Both the position numbers and the translations under genes were made by a program. 64,000 bases of DNA from Sarocladium kiliense (lineage: Eukaryota > Ascomycota > Sordariomycetes > Hypocreales > Sarocladiaceae), in contig JAUZTG010000044.1 of assembly GCA_030734395.1 (NCBI GenBank), forward strand, positions 1,674,001-1,738,000, read 5' to 3'. Each line of letters starts with the position of its first letter. Within the stretch, counting starts at the first letter, position 1. Below, one piece after another: positions 20,600 through 32,700 of this stretch. Below the pieces are notes generated by a model. The model did no database searches and had not been told where the DNA came from. It was given only the letters and a program-made list of their open reading frames with translations.

Positions 20600-21311
20600 G
20601 GTGACGTTTCGAAGCGTGTTCGTGGACTTCAGCTGGAGAGCGGTTCACGGATGATGCGATGCGAGGGGGAAAACGGGGCTTGGCCAGCGCGCGCAACGCG
20701 AGTGAAACGAGAAACGCTCTCAGTTAGAATGATTGCCGAATGAAAGTCGCATATAAGAAAAGAAATCGCCCAATTCTGCACGATTGAAGCATGGATTGAA
20801 TGAGAAGGGGAGAGGGTCAAGTCGTGGTGGTGGGACTTCCAAGTCTAGTACATATCTCAAAACCGCGTCGCGCGTCGTCACTAGCAGGGGTGGAAGGATT
20901 CGCGTAAAGGAGCTATGCTGAGTCATTGAGCAGACAGAAGCAACGAGCCATGATCCATCAATTGAGCTTCACATTAAGATAATTGATGTCAGAATCGCCG
21001 CTGATTATAGTTCACAGTGTTTGACTTCTTGCTGAAGCGACTCTAATGAATCCTACAAAGCTGGGTGAGATGTAGAACCCGCGCGTCCAGATCATGTCGT
21101 GCCTGTAGTGAGGGTTAGGTACCACACGGCAGGTGTCGAGGGTTGTGCACTGTCGTACCCCTCCAACGTCACCAATCGCAAGACCCTGAATTCGAGATTT
21201 CCAACCGCCATCATCCCACCTTTCACTTCCTCTCCCACTTCGCCCTTGCGCCACCACACTTACTTTGGCCGTTACTTGAACGTCTCAAATTTTCTTCAGC
21301 TCCGTGCCATC
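20600..21311. promoter_or_regulatory. Divergent MSH6 / DPH2 intergenic promoter region
   Basis: About 0.7 kb separates the two start codons, so both promoters must lie here. The DPH2 side (21200-21300) is C/T-rich on the plus strand. A frame open upstream of the DPH2 ATG reaches back to 21099 but its extra residues look non-coding. Confidence 0.5.
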
Positions 21312-22970
21312 ATGGCCGACGGTCTTGCTGCACCTCCCGTTCTCTCGACCCCCGATGAACACATCCTCGACCTTCCCGCCGCCACCGATGTCGTCCCATC
21401 CACATCGACCCTCTCCGACCATGACCTCCGCATAACCTACGAGATCCCGCGTACCGTCACCGAGCTACGCCTCGGTGGCTTCACCCGTGTCGCCCTCCAG
21501 TTTCCAGATCACATGCTCGTCGACGCACCACGAGTAGCTGACTCGCTCGCTACGGATCTTGCGATATCTTCAGACGACACGGCCACCCACGCAGCCGATG
21601 GCACTACAACCGCCTCTGGTGCACCGAGGATATTCATTCTTGCCGACACAAGCTACAGCGCATGTTGTGTCGACGAAATTGCCGCAGAACACGCCGATGC
21701 CCAGGTCGTCGTACACTATGGCCGCACATGTTTGAGCCCGACGAATCGGATACCTGCCATCTACGTCTACACAAGTCATGAGCTGGATCATGCTATGGTC
21801 ATGCACGAGTTCCAGAAAGAGTTCGCCAAAAAAGATGCCAAGGTTGTTATCATGGCGGACTTGACCTACCAAAACCATGTCGCTGGCGTCACAATCGCGT
21901 TGCAAGCCAGCGGATATACCAACATTGTCCCCACAGAAGTTCTTAGGGATCCCGCTGCAGTGATTCCCAACCGCAAGACAGTTGGAGCAACCTTGGATGA
22001 GCAGTCCTTGAAGGACTACGCCGTCTTCCACATCTCTGATCCACCTACAGCCCTGCTCCTTGCGCTCCAGTCTCGCTGCCTGTCCCTCCATGTCCTCTCT
22101 ACCTCAGCCGCACATCTGACGCTCTCAAATCCAACGCTTCAGACAGCTGGTCTGTTGCGTCGCCGCTTTGCTCGCGTCCTCTCACTTGCCTCCGCCGGCG
22201 TCATCGGCATCCTCGTCAACACTCTATCCGTGTCCAATTACATGACTTCTATTGATCTCCTCAGAAAAAAGATTGCTGCTGCAGGCAAGAAGAGCTACAC
22301 CGTCGTAGTCGGTAAGCTTAACCCTGCGAAACTCGCCAACTTTGCCGAGGTCGAGGGTTGGGTCGTTGTTGGATGTTGGGAAAGTGGCTTGATAGAGGAC
22401 GATGCCGGTTACTGGCGGCCCGTTATCACACCCTTTGAGATGGAGGTTGCTTTGTTGAGCGAGGGAGAGAGGACATGGGGAGGAGAATGGTGGGGAGGCA
22501 TCGAGAGGCTGAGGCTGGATGACAGTGAGAAGTCAATCGCCGGCCTGAACACCGCAGATGCGACTGTAGAGGCGACACACGGTCTGTTAGAGTCCCACGA
22601 CGATGATGTGGAAGGCGATGAGTCTCAACCCCCTGAGTTCGACCTCCGCACGGGCAAGCTCGTCAGCCACAGCCGTCCAATGCGCCTTCCATCTCGGCCC
22701 GCTGCAAATCCACAAGCTTCGCTAGAAGGAAGCATGGAGCCCAACGGGGAACCCGCCTCAGCTGCTGCACTTATCAAGAGGACAGTGGGTGAACTGGCGA
22801 GCATCAACGGTGTAGCCAGTCCTGGTGCCGAATTTTTGCGATCTCAGCGGACGTGGCAAGGATTGGGCAGTGATTTTGATCACAGCCAGGAGACAAGTAC
22901 GGTGGTAGAGGAGGGCAGGAGTGGTGTGGCTAGGGGCTACCATGTTGGTGAAGACGAAAACCGGCATTGA
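21312..22970 (+). CDS. DPH2: Diphthamide biosynthesis protein 2
   Basis: Single-exon 552-aa protein. Dph2 partners Dph1 in the radical-SAM-like [4Fe-4S] enzyme that adds the 3-amino-3-carboxypropyl group to a histidine of elongation factor 2, the first step of diphthamide synthesis in the cytosol. Diagnostic blocks are FTRVALQFPDHML, ILADTSYSACCVDEIAAEH, VVHYGRTCLSPTNRIPAIYV and GCWESGLIEDD; these hold the domain cysteines that place the cluster. The C-terminus has the family tail with a LGSDFDHS-like motif and EEGRSGVARGY. It is longer than Dph1 and has the extended C-terminal segment of Dph2. I chose the ATG at 21312 because conserved sequence begins soon after it; the upstream open frame is C/T-rich leader. 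Confidence 0.92.
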   Translation: MADGLAAPPVLSTPDEHILDLPAATDVVPSTSTLSDHDLRITYEIPRTVTELRLGGFTRVALQFPDHMLVDAPRVADSLATDLAISSDDTATHAADGTTTASGAPRIFILADTSYSACCVDEIAAEHADAQVVVHYGRTCLSPTNRIPAIYVYTSHELDHAMVMHEFQKEFAKKDAKVVIMADLTYQNHVAGVTIALQASGYTNIVPTEVLRDPAAVIPNRKTVGATLDEQSLKDYAVFHISDPPTALLLALQSRCLSLHVLSTSAAHLTLSNPTLQTAGLLRRRFARVLSLASAGVIGILVNTLSVSNYMTSIDLLRKKIAAAGKKSYTVVVGKLNPAKLANFAEVEGWVVVGCWESGLIEDDAGYWRPVITPFEMEVALLSEGERTWGGEWWGGIERLRLDDSEKSIAGLNTADATVEATHGLLESHDDDVEGDESQPPEFDLRTGKLVSHSRPMRLPSRPAANPQASLEGSMEPNGEPASAAALIKRTVGELASINGVASPGAEFLRSQRTWQGLGSDFDHSQETSTVVEEGRSGVARGYHVGEDENRH

Positions 22971-23366
22971 TGGTGAATAAGATAGACGGATACTATCAAG
23001 ACAAATAGAAGATACCCTCAACGACTTTACATGCTTCTTAGGCTATCCGGTAACTCGCGTATAACATCATGTTTGCATGTAATCTGCAAGGGGGAGCCGT
23101 GTCGGCATATCTACGTAAAATCCGTGTCTGAGCAGGACAGACAATTGTGTCCAGCCAGGTCGCTACAGTCGCTTCTTCGACTCGGACACTTCTGATATCC
23201 TGCCATGTGTCCCTGTGCCCAGTATCCTTCCCAACGCCTGCAAGTAAAATGAAGACAAGTATTCCGAGATTGCATATCGTTGATCCGTCGCGCATCACTT
23301 CCGCTAGCCATCGTCTCTCCGCTTGTTCGCCCTCATCATCCGGGGACAGTTCGCAAGTGTAACTGC
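22971..23366. other. Convergent 3' flanks
   Basis: Spacer between DPH2 and the second MARVEL-like gene, which run towards each other. No further gene is seen. Confidence 0.4.
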
Positions 23367-24148
23367 CTAGACGTACACACGGCGATGCGAGTGCGGACTC
23401 CTGTGGCTGCTGTAACGCGAACCAGAGTGGCTCCTCCTGTGGCTATGGCGGCGATGGTGCGAGCTGCGCGAGACGTAGCGTTCGTTGCCCGCACTCAGCC
23501 TGCCTCCATGCCAGAAAGCAAAGACTGCAGTCACGAAAAACCAAATGATGTTGATGATGCCGAATGCCCATGATGCCTTGAGCATCGCACAAGGCTTCGA
23601 CGTCTGCCAATTTAGGCCCGGTCCAGAGATGGAGATATCGCCAATATCCACAGTCCAGTCATCACCGAAACTGATGTTGGTGCAATCCGCGCCGGCGATG
23701 CCTCGAAGGTAGTATACGCCGGCGATTAGTCCACCGACGAAACACAGATCGACAAAGGCAATGAAACGAGCGTTGGCGGAGGAGCGGTGGTAGGAGAAGA
23801 GGGTGAATACAGCCCAAGCCAGGGCGAGTACAGAGACGATGAAGAGGACGAGGATTGAGGCGGGTGTGAGGGCGTTGGCTTTTGTGTAACGGTCGACGAA
23901 CCAGGCGAGCATGCCCATGGTGGGGATCTGTTCCGAATGATCAGCCTGGGGCGGTCTTAAAGTCGCTGAGGGTGTGATAGTGACAGTCCATGGCTGGAAT
24001 GCGGCCCGCGCGGGAAGCGATGGGGAAGAGGGGTGGCGCAATGGGGGGAAGACAATAGGAACAAAGCACTGCGAATGGTATGATGTTGTCTTACCAGAGT
24101 GATGATCTGCCCAATCCGGGTCATGACGAAGATGAGTGCGAAAATCAT
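23367..24148 (-). CDS. MARVEL-like four-helix membrane protein with His/Ser/Arg tail
   Basis: Exons 24148-24095 and 23927-23367 join in phase 0 across a 167-nt intron, the longest in the window, giving 204 aa. Hydrophobic segments are the N-terminal MIFALIFVMTRIGQIITL (shorter, from exon 1), ASILVLFIVSVLALAWAVFT, ARFIAFVDLCFVGGLIAGVY and WAFGIINIIWFFVTAVFAFW. A Cys-containing loop (DCTNISF...KPC) lies between the last two. The last 40 residues repeat His, Ser and Arg (RRHSHRRSHSGSRYSS), a basic cytosolic tail that could bind lipids or metal. It resembles fungal MARVEL proteins and shares only the general topology with the MARVEL gene at 7.7 kb. Its promoter side (24180-24330) is strongly pyrimidine-rich on the coding strand. 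Confidence 0.75.
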
Positions 24149-26452
24149 GATGGGCGACTATGTTCTGCGCTTCCGGCGAAACCGGTGCGACGCTGAATCT
24201 CTAGAGAGGGAGAGTGTCGAAGATTGTCAACGCGCAAAGCGCAAGCGACAGCAGAGAGAGGCGGAGGTGAGGATGTAAGAGGGAGAGAATGGAAGAGAGA
24301 GAATAGAACAAGGAAGAGGTAAGAAGAAATGGATTCGGTGGACCTCGGGGGGGTGTGGACGAGGTTATGTACATGCGCAAGTGTTGTGCAGCGAGTCCGT
24401 GGGGAGGTGGGATGGATGGATGGCTGCAGGACTCGCAGAAAAAGCGAGGCCGTGGGTGATGGTCAGACTGGGCGGGTGCGTCAAGAAAAGAGGAGGTTGG
24501 GATTCTGAGGGGTGTGGTACCGGGGCCGCCGAGGGATTACAACACAATCGAATCGATGTTTGAATGAAATAAATCAGTTATATGGCATTCATAGAGTCGC
24601 TGCGATTTTTTGTAGATTTTTCTGAGGTACGCTCGCGCGGGTTGGCCTCATCCTATCATGTCTGCCATGTCTCTGTCCGTCCTGGTGTTCGCGTCGCGCA
24701 GTGCAGTGGTTGCTGGGCAGAAGGTGTGACGTCGCCTGGAGCTGAGCCGGGGCCCTGTCAGGGAACAGGGAACGGGGAGCAGGTACTTCGCACAGGCAAT
24801 GCGTGTCGTCGACTCAACAGCTACCCATCGCCTAGCTTAGCTACCTAATGCAAGCACTTTGGCTGTGGCCTCGCTCTCTGCTGCACCCATTGCCCAATCG
24901 ACAACCAGACATGCGTGGTTCGCTTCGCTACCAACGGTGCCCAATACCCCGTCTCACATATTAATTCAGCGAACCATACCACATGAAGCATGGAATACTG
25001 AAGACATGTGTGATGCAATCAATTTGTGGCGCCTGCACGCCCTCCATCTCCATCATCAAGACCTCCTGTTGCACCCCCTTCATCCGGTGGCTGGGACCAG
25101 TGAACCGCAATTCGAGCCTCTGTGGCTGGCTGGCCATTGTGCCAAGTTCCCTGCTGGAAGCATACCTAGTTCCCACTCAGCCCTCGCTTTGATTCCAACC
25201 CAATCGGGACCCTGGATCCCTTCCCAACTGTGGTCTTTGCATGGTGTTGTTCCTGGATCATTCCCTGTTTGAAAACGCAGCTTGCCGTGTTTGATTGTTT
25301 TGCCATGCGCATCTCGCTAACACAAGCTTTGTCCATCCTGCACCCCATTGCATGGTCCAGCGACAGGCACCGGTTATGACTAGCCTTGCACGCTTGAATA
25401 GCCAAGCTTCATATTTTGTCGCTAATGTCATCACTATCATGATACCTTCTATGAGTGTTAGTATAATTCCTGTTCCAATTGCCCCCTTAGTACGGAGTAC
25501 CTCGATCTCATCATGTGTCTCCTACGAGAGCGTTCTAAACTTGGACTAGTACAGCAATCAAGTCAGCCCCGGTGAGTTTTCATGGGAAAACGTATCCTAG
25601 TGGCCGAATGTGTGGCACAAAGGAGCGAGTGTTGTGATTCACATGAAGCGAGGCGCTGCCTCTATGACTCCAAATCTCCTTGTGCGTTCTCAGCTGCCTT
25701 GGACAGCGACGGAGTGAGCGGAACGCTGGGCTTGAAGGAACAGGGAGGAAGATCCGTCTCTGCAGACAAAGAAGTTAAGACCACGGGTTTCTTAGCATAT
25801 CGAGGGCCGAGGGCAGCTATGTTCATGCTGGGAAGGCAAAAAGGCTCACTAATACCGTAAAGTACGATGATCGGAGGGTTTGAATATGGAAGACAAGGCG
25901 AGCTGTAAGATCAAAGAAGGCAAGTGAATGGGAGAGTGAAGAGTACTTAAGCAAACCCAGATGTCTGACTTGAGTAAAAAATCACATAGAGGCGGGCAAC
26001 GAAGCTTCATGCCCACAGTCATATGCTCTCTTTGAACTCAGGGTACCAGGCACGGGCTGCCTGAGGAAGTGATGCGGCGCATTGCAAAAGCAACCTACCA
26101 AGCTTCATTGACACAATTCTATTCATTGGAGTAATTTATTAATTCCGACCAATCTGGAACCCGAGTGAGAGAATGCTGTCTATCTAACCATAGATTCCAT
26201 AGAGAAAGCGGATGGTAGGATCAGTTCAAAGTCTCGTATGTTGGCCAGACGGGCCTAATGGTGGTCACGTGTGGATGAAAGTATACTCTACCCAAATTTT
26301 GCAGGGAGGTACTTTTGGCTGAACCGTCAAAATCGGCCATCGCGGACAGCCCTGCGTCAACAGGGCGAATAGTTGCCGCAAAGCAGATATTCAACCTGAT
26401 CGGCGAGTCGTCCACCTCACATTCGCCAATCTGCCCACACCAAACTCGACGG
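24149..26452. other. 2.3 kb intergenic region
   Basis: Divergent spacer between the MARVEL-like gene and COX10. The left 200 bp is a purine-rich tract on the plus strand (promoter of the left gene). Several open frames occur but none shows domain, codon or motif support. It holds one copy of the 13-mer at 25491-25503. Confidence 0.45.
25491..25503 (-). repeat. GAGGTACTCCGTA motif, copy 2
   Basis: On the plus strand it reads TACGGAGTACCTC, the exact reverse complement of the copies at 9243 and 31144. Confidence 0.6.
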
Positions 26453-27988
26453 ATGAGGCCATGCCAGCGGCCACAGCCTAGCATGCGTCCTTCCCGATCC
26501 TCAATTGCGAAATGTCCTGAGCTGCGGTCCCTTCTCACACTCAACAGCAACCCGGGCCGCTGCCTCTCGCGACGATGTTTCTCTTCTGCCATCGCTTCAC
26601 ATCCTGTTCGGGGCTCAGCAGCATTCCCTGCCATTGGGACGCCCTTCTTTTACCCCAATCGTCTGCTTGAGCGGGTTGTCTGCCTCGATCATGTCATCGC
26701 TAAAGGTATCTCAAAAGCCAGGCGATCATCCTCGGCAAGTACTCCGACGTTACCGCGCGACCAGTGCGAACCTGCGAACGAGTCGAAAGATGATACTACA
26801 CTCCCACCACACCGCCGACGACAGGCTCGGAAACGCGCCGATGCGACGGAAGCCTTCCCGGCAGACGCGTCCTCTATTCTCTCCAGCAAAGCCGCTGCTC
26901 AACCATCCCACTCTTTCCGACGATCCCTTGCTGCCTTCCTCGCCCTTTCAAAACCTCGCCTCAGTATGCTCGTCGTTTTGACAGCAATGGCTCCTTATGC
27001 TCTCTACCCTGTGCCGGAGATGCTGAGCCCATTGGCAACTGAAACGACCAGCCTGAGCCCTCTTACTCTTCTGTTCCTCACTACCGGCACGGCCCTTTGC
27101 TCCGCAAGCGCGAACACATTCAACATGATATACGAGACTTCAACGGACGCGATTATGACACGTACCAGAACTCGACCGCTCGTGAGGAATTTGATCTCCA
27201 AGCGGAGTGCGGTGATATTCGGTATTGTCGCAGGCGCAGTTGGTGTTGGCTCCTTGTATTTTGGCGTCAATCCTACAGTCTCTGCTTTGGGCCTTGCCAA
27301 TATCGTGCTATATGCCGGCGTATACACGCCTATGAAGCGTGTATCGGCTTTGAATACGTGGATAGGTGCAATTGTTGGAGGCATACCACCACTGATGGGC
27401 TGGGCCGCGGCTGCAGGCGAGACCGCTACACATGACGGATCGTGGCGAGAGCTACTCCTCGCTGCAGATGGCTCATCTCTCGGTGGCTGGCTGATGGCCT
27501 CGCTGCTCTTCGCGTGGCAGTTTCCGCACTTTACAGCTCTCAGCTGGTTGATTCGTGACGAGTACAAGGCAGCCGGTCTGCGAATGCTGGCCTGGACGAA
27601 CCCAGCACGCAATTCACGGGTAGCGTTGCGCTACAGCCTTTCCTTCGTGCCCATTTGCCTCGCATTGTGCGCCGCAGGTATCACGGACTGGTCTTTTGCG
27701 GTCACCAGTTTGCCTATCAACTTGTGGCTGGCCCGGGAGGCTGTTCGATTTTGGAAGTACGAGGGCCACAAGGGCAGCGCAAGGAGCCTCTTCTGGGCGA
27801 GTGTCTGGCACTTACCTGGCGTCATGTTTCTTGCACTTTTGCACAAAAATGGCATGTGGACAAGAGCTTGGCGTAGCGTCTTTGGCCATGAGGACGGTGA
27901 ATGGGAGGATGAGGAGCTAGAGGAAATGGCGAGCATGACTGCCGCCAAGGTTTCAGAGAAGGCTATTGATCTGAAAACACAAAGTTGA
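26453..27988 (+). CDS. COX10: Protoheme IX farnesyltransferase (heme O synthase), mitochondrial
   Basis: Cox10 farnesylates heme B to heme O in the inner mitochondrial membrane, the first step of heme A synthesis for cytochrome c oxidase. The frame gives 511 aa from the ATG at 26453. The N-terminus is rich in Arg and Ser (RCLSRRCFSSAIA), as expected of a mitochondrial presequence. The UbiA-type core carries NTFNMIYETSTDAIMTRTRTRPL split across residues about 225-247 (N...E...DxxMxRTxxRPL, the first prenyl-diphosphate/Mg motif), YTPMKRVSALNTWIGAIVGG (second conserved motif) and several transmembrane helices with FAWQFPHFTALSW. An alternative ATG lies ten codons in. The segment around 26690-26760 is poorly conserved and might contain an unrecognised intron, though the frame stays open through it. 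Confidence 0.93.
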   Translation: MRPCQRPQPSMRPSRSSIAKCPELRSLLTLNSNPGRCLSRRCFSSAIASHPVRGSAAFPAIGTPFFYPNRLLERVVCLDHVIAKGISKARRSSSASTPTLPRDQCEPANESKDDTTLPPHRRRQARKRADATEAFPADASSILSSKAAAQPSHSFRRSLAAFLALSKPRLSMLVVLTAMAPYALYPVPEMLSPLATETTSLSPLTLLFLTTGTALCSASANTFNMIYETSTDAIMTRTRTRPLVRNLISKRSAVIFGIVAGAVGVGSLYFGVNPTVSALGLANIVLYAGVYTPMKRVSALNTWIGAIVGGIPPLMGWAAAAGETATHDGSWRELLLAADGSSLGGWLMASLLFAWQFPHFTALSWLIRDEYKAAGLRMLAWTNPARNSRVALRYSLSFVPICLALCAAGITDWSFAVTSLPINLWLAREAVRFWKYEGHKGSARSLFWASVWHLPGVMFLALLHKNGMWTRAWRSVFGHEDGEWEDEELEEMASMTAAKVSEKAIDLKTQS

Positions 27989-28565
27989 GGGAGAAGGAGT
28001 GCTTCGGATGCACCTTTTGTATGACAGCATGTACCATGTACTATTATATTCGCTCTTTGAAGCCTCAGCGCTCATGGGCGGTCGGGCCCTGGTTCTGTAC
28101 ATCCACCTCATATCATAGAATTTCCATTGTCCCGTTCAGAGGATGCCAGAAAAGGCACGTGTATCATTCATTGCAACAGCTACAACTGTGCCCACAAAAG
28201 CTCCAGTTTCGGAATCCTCCAACAAGCCATCCAAAGCGTTGCTCTATAATCTTACAAGTCTGAAACTCCCAAATATCGCCAAAATCTCGACAAATGAGTC
28301 CGCTCCATTCATTATGCTTCCATAACGGCATGAACAAATGGCCATTCTCAGGCTTGTGTCTCCTCGCAAGTGAATCAATAAGGTGCAAATGAGTGACCGG
28401 TGGCAAGACTCGGAAAGAGAACGAGGGGAAATGAACGCCAAAAAACGCCAAACAAGCGCTTGCCCAGCTGGTCCATAATTTAACAATTAGATCAGGAAAT
28501 TGAGCGAACGAATGTGTCGCAGCTGTAAATGAGCGGCTGGCTATGTGACAGCCAGGGGGGAGTCC
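27989..28565. other. Convergent 3' flanks
   Basis: Spacer between COX10 and the Myb-like gene. No further gene is supported. Confidence 0.4.
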
Positions 28566-29714
28566 TCAGTGAGTGCGGCCACCATGTGAAGGGTTGATCA
28601 GGGCACCAATCTCCATGTCACCACTGCTCATCCTGCTACCGCGGTAATATTGGTCTTCGGTAGGCACCGTCCCTGCATGAGACTGGAATGAGTGCCCAGC
28701 GCTGGCGGTCGAGCTGACGCTTGAGGAGTAACCATGATGAGTGCCGTAACCGTTCGCGTAGGCCATCCCGTATGATTGAGCCGCAGCGCCACCCATAGTT
28801 TGGAGGTGAGCATGGGGAACCAAATGACGCTGGTTCTGAGGGTTATGTTGGGAGTGGGATCGGTGGTGGTAGGTACCAGCATGGCCAGAAGAGGAGGAGC
28901 CGGACGGCGACGTATCCGGGCTACTGAAGGACGCGTCTAGTTCATCCACAGGGGTCAGGCCGATGCCAGAAATACCACTGTCGTCGTCATACCCTGAAAT
29001 AGAGGCCGCGCTCTCCATCCGGTCACGGCGTGACGCAGATCGAGAGGCACTCTGGAGGTTCTTCAAGCCATTTGACATGCACTAAGATTCGTCTGTTAGT
29101 GATTACAAGTCAAAGTTTGGGCTGGCACTGTTTGAGGACTGAGAACTTACCTTCTGCTCTACTACGTTCCATTTCTCGCCAACACGGGCAGCGAGGGGAC
29201 CCCATATCTCCTTGCGCATCATCATGTACTCCTTGGCCAAGTGCTCGAGCTTGCGGTTGTCCCAGTCATCGGCATCTTTGTGCTCCATGAGGCGTTCATG
29301 ACGCTTGCGACAGGCGTTGGCAGACTTGTTTGGGAACTGGCCCTTGACTTGAGCCCAGTTCAGGCCTTTGGCGCGAGCCTCGAGGAGCTGACGATCGTCA
29401 TCTCGAGACCAGGCACCAGAGCTAGCCCGTCGTGAGAACGAGGTACTTGGCTGGAGAGACTGTTGCGGCTGTTGTTGGGCCATGGCTTGAGTCGTGTCTG
29501 TCGTGTACAAGTCGTATGTATCTTGGTTCTGTTGGTTCTGCTGCAACGGGGGCATTTGCAAAACTCCACCGGGAGCAGATGCAGATGTGTCGAAAAAGTT
29601 GCCAGGTACACTGAGTCTGGATGGAGCCTGTGAATACATAGCAGCTTCACCCATAGAGACTGGCATGAATTGCTGGTTTTGCGAACCGCTGGCATGTCTC
29701 GAATGCCGGACCAT
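28566..29714 (-). CDS. Myb/SANT-like DNA-binding protein
   Basis: Exons 29714-29151 and 29081-28566 join in phase 0 across a 69-nt intron, giving 359 aa. A Gln-rich, disordered N-terminus (QQNQQNQ, QQQPQQS) precedes a Myb-like repeat at about residues 100-145 with the spaced aromatic pattern (GAWSRDDDRQLLEARAKGLN, WAQVKGQF, ACRKRHERL). A second conserved helical block follows (EHLAKEYMMMRKEIWGPLA, then GEKWNVVEQKCMSNGLKNLQ); the splice junction lies inside it at EQK|CMS, which supports the intron. The C-terminal half is Ser/His/Gly/Tyr-rich. This architecture is conserved in ascomycetes and suggests a transcription or chromatin factor. A frame without an ATG extends 10 codons upstream, so an upstream exon is possible. 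Confidence 0.82.
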
Positions 29715-32700
29715 CCTGGTGTGAGGTTGTTGCGGCGGATGCAACCGAATTCAGGGGGTTTGGGTAGCCGCCGAGTACGTTACGGCTCGGAATGAGGTAG
29801 TAGTTACAGATGCTCTGAGACAGAAGACGGATAGGGAGTGGTGTTGTAAACGGGGAGCCTTGAGCAGACTTGGGCGAGGCGAATGCGCAGCTGCATGTAT
29901 GGAAGATGGCCCGTGGTGGACCAGCACCTGAGCGAAGGTAAGATGGAAGAGGGCACAAGGGGTGGTATCTTGATGCCGTGAATGTATAAGATGAAACGAA
30001 TGCGAATGGACTGTGACAAGGAAGAAAGAGGAGAGAGAAACAGCAAGGAAAAGAGTAAGGAAAAGACCAAGGAAATGACAGAAGGAAAGGAGAAAGTGGA
30101 TGAGTGGCCTTGAGTGAAAGTCTGATGTCTGGAGAAGCAGGAAATGAGCAGGCCGCGATGACAGGACATCCGATGTGTTTTAAGGTTGCGAGACGTGGTC
30201 CCATCACTTGGAGCCGCCACGATAGTGGAAGATCCGCAGATCGTGTTGGCAGCTCCTGAAACAGGTCTGGGCGACAAGAAAGGAAATGAAACGATACGCT
30301 TGTGTCTAAAGGAAAGAGTAGACGGCGGAGCGCCTCATGGCATTGGCTAAGGGCCTGGAGGACCATCCTCGAGGCCACGCTCCCGGCTCGGCGGCTACGC
30401 GCCTGGGATCGGGGAAGGGGGGACTATGGGGGCCACGCAGCCAAGATTGGGACTGTAGAGGAACTCTCAGAGAATCATAAATAGACCAGGCGCGAGAGTT
30501 CAGATGGTCGTCTGCGTTTGTGCATCCTGAATATGGGGGCAGCCTCATCTGCATGCCCGCAGCCGAGTTGCAAGCGCCGTGTACTCTCAGCAATGTTTCG
30601 GATGTAGAGCATATCGTGCGGCAGCATGCACGGCGGCGGCTGCCACCAGGGGACGATCCTTGGGACGAGGTATTGGCTGTCTGTCTGTTGAAGACTTTGC
30701 ACAAGGCTTCACGGCGTAACAACGCATGTTGACCTCCATGCCGGAGGGATGTCACTCGACGCCCCGGCACATGAATCAGCGGCAGCTTGGCCCAAGCTTC
30801 GTTCGGTCCATGGCCCAGGAAGTTCAGACAAGCGACGATCTTTTTCACACGCAAACGGGCCATTGCGTTCATGGGGTACGGCTAGAGAAGATGGTGGCCG
30901 GCGGTAGGCTGAGAACGTCGCGTGCACGCATCTCAGGGGTGTCGTGGGCGCAAGGCGCATCGGGAGCGCTGGCCCGGTCTACTATTCCCATGGTACTCAG
31001 TCATTCAAGCGGCGCTTGGAGGCAGGCAGGGGTCAATAGGGACTTAGAGTTCGAGCAGGAGCTTCGAAAAATGATCGAAGGCAGTCCGTTGTAGTACTGT
31101 TGGGGGCTCTGCAAATGAAGCGCCATTGCTATTGTTACTTGGTGAGGTACTCCGTAGTCGCGGGAGGATTTGGGGTGGAGCCCCGGCGCGGCGCGAAACG
31201 GCCCCCGATTGGCCCCCGATGGCGCGCGTCTACCGTGTTTCATCTCCCACCGCAAGCGCCGAGCCGCCTGATTGGGTGCGTTTGGTGGTGTTGGTTTGGC
31301 TTTTGTCCTGTACATAATAATAGCTTGTGCCTGATTTAGACACTAATGAGGTTAACAGAATCCTGGTTTGACGAAATAGAAGGGGCTCCTGCATCTGCAT
31401 TGGTCTGAGCAGGGTTGCCATAGATGCGATGCCTTCGGTGATCACGTGAGCTCGAGCATTCTACACTCGTGCCCTCACCTCTCGGCAGTTCGTGCATCCC
31501 TTCCCGTGTGCTCCTCAGCTTCATGCAAGAGCAAGCTGGCAATGACTGCGCCTGCAATGCGCGCTTGTTTGACACCCATGTTCTCACCTTCACTGGCAGC
31601 ATGGCTACGTATGGGCCGCAGCGTCAGAATCTATCATACGCTGAACACGGGCTGTTCGTTTCAGAAATACCGATTGCGTTTGCATGGGCCACTCCATCAA
31701 CGCGTGCGCGCGCTGGAGCTGGCTAGCTTTGGGGGCCTGCGCAAGACTTTGAAGGTTGGTCGTCTTGCCCAAGTATCAGCACTGTGATCGGCTCCCAACA
31801 GACACATCACTTTCGAGAGTGAGGATGCGACACAAAGAACCGACGGCGAAATTGCCCTTCGACAGGCAACGCGGGCATCCGCCTAGGTAGAGTTGCTGAT
31901 GCGACTTCAGCCTGCCCCGCCGCGCAATTCATCAATTGCCGTCAAACTCAGGCTAGATCTATCCAGGTGGTACTTTACATGGAATGCGCTTGTGATTTCG
32001 GTCAAGTCAAGGTCGTGGCTGGCTTTCACGAGGGGCTGGAATAGTCGGGCAATTTTCGCTCGATTCTTACGCCCATGCTGATCCTACCTCTTCTATCTGC
32101 CGTGTGACCGCAGGCTGAGTGGCTTGTCAAACCATGGATATTCGCCCTACAACACCGCACTCTCAAGTCAACATCGTGATCGTAATCGTTCATGGGTTGA
32201 TGGCTGACTTCGATTCACGAGTCATTGTCCCTTGAGACTAACAGCACAGCACATCGCACATGAGCCCAGCCGGCAGTCTCCGCAGCCAAGTCCATGGCAT
32301 AGTTGATCGCGTCGTCTCTAGGCTTCGCAGAACAACCAACCCTGCACAATAATGTCCCGATACCGCACAAAGCTTTATGTGCCGTTTAAGCCGAGAGAAG
32401 GTCCGACTGGCCAGCCTCGAAATCCGCGTGGTCCCATACAAAGGCAAGGTTGAGTGCGTCACCATCCCCAGTGTCCTTCACCCACTCCACAGCCTATCAT
32501 GATATTCCCGGTCATTAGCCTAAAAGTCATTCTATCCGCGCCCATAGAGAGGTTGCAATTGCAATGCTGACTTGCACCTCTAAGCAATGCCGCATCCCAA
32601 TTCGGTTTCGGCAGACACTAGATCCTAGTCTTGGTGTCTGTGCCGTCACTTACTCCAATATTTCCCCATCAATGGCTCGGGGCCAAGTCGGTCCCCCGCA

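Noticed and set aside
7719..24148. Recent duplication linking the two MARVEL-type genes
   Set aside because: They share topology but no clear sequence blocks or intron position. They are probably separate family members.
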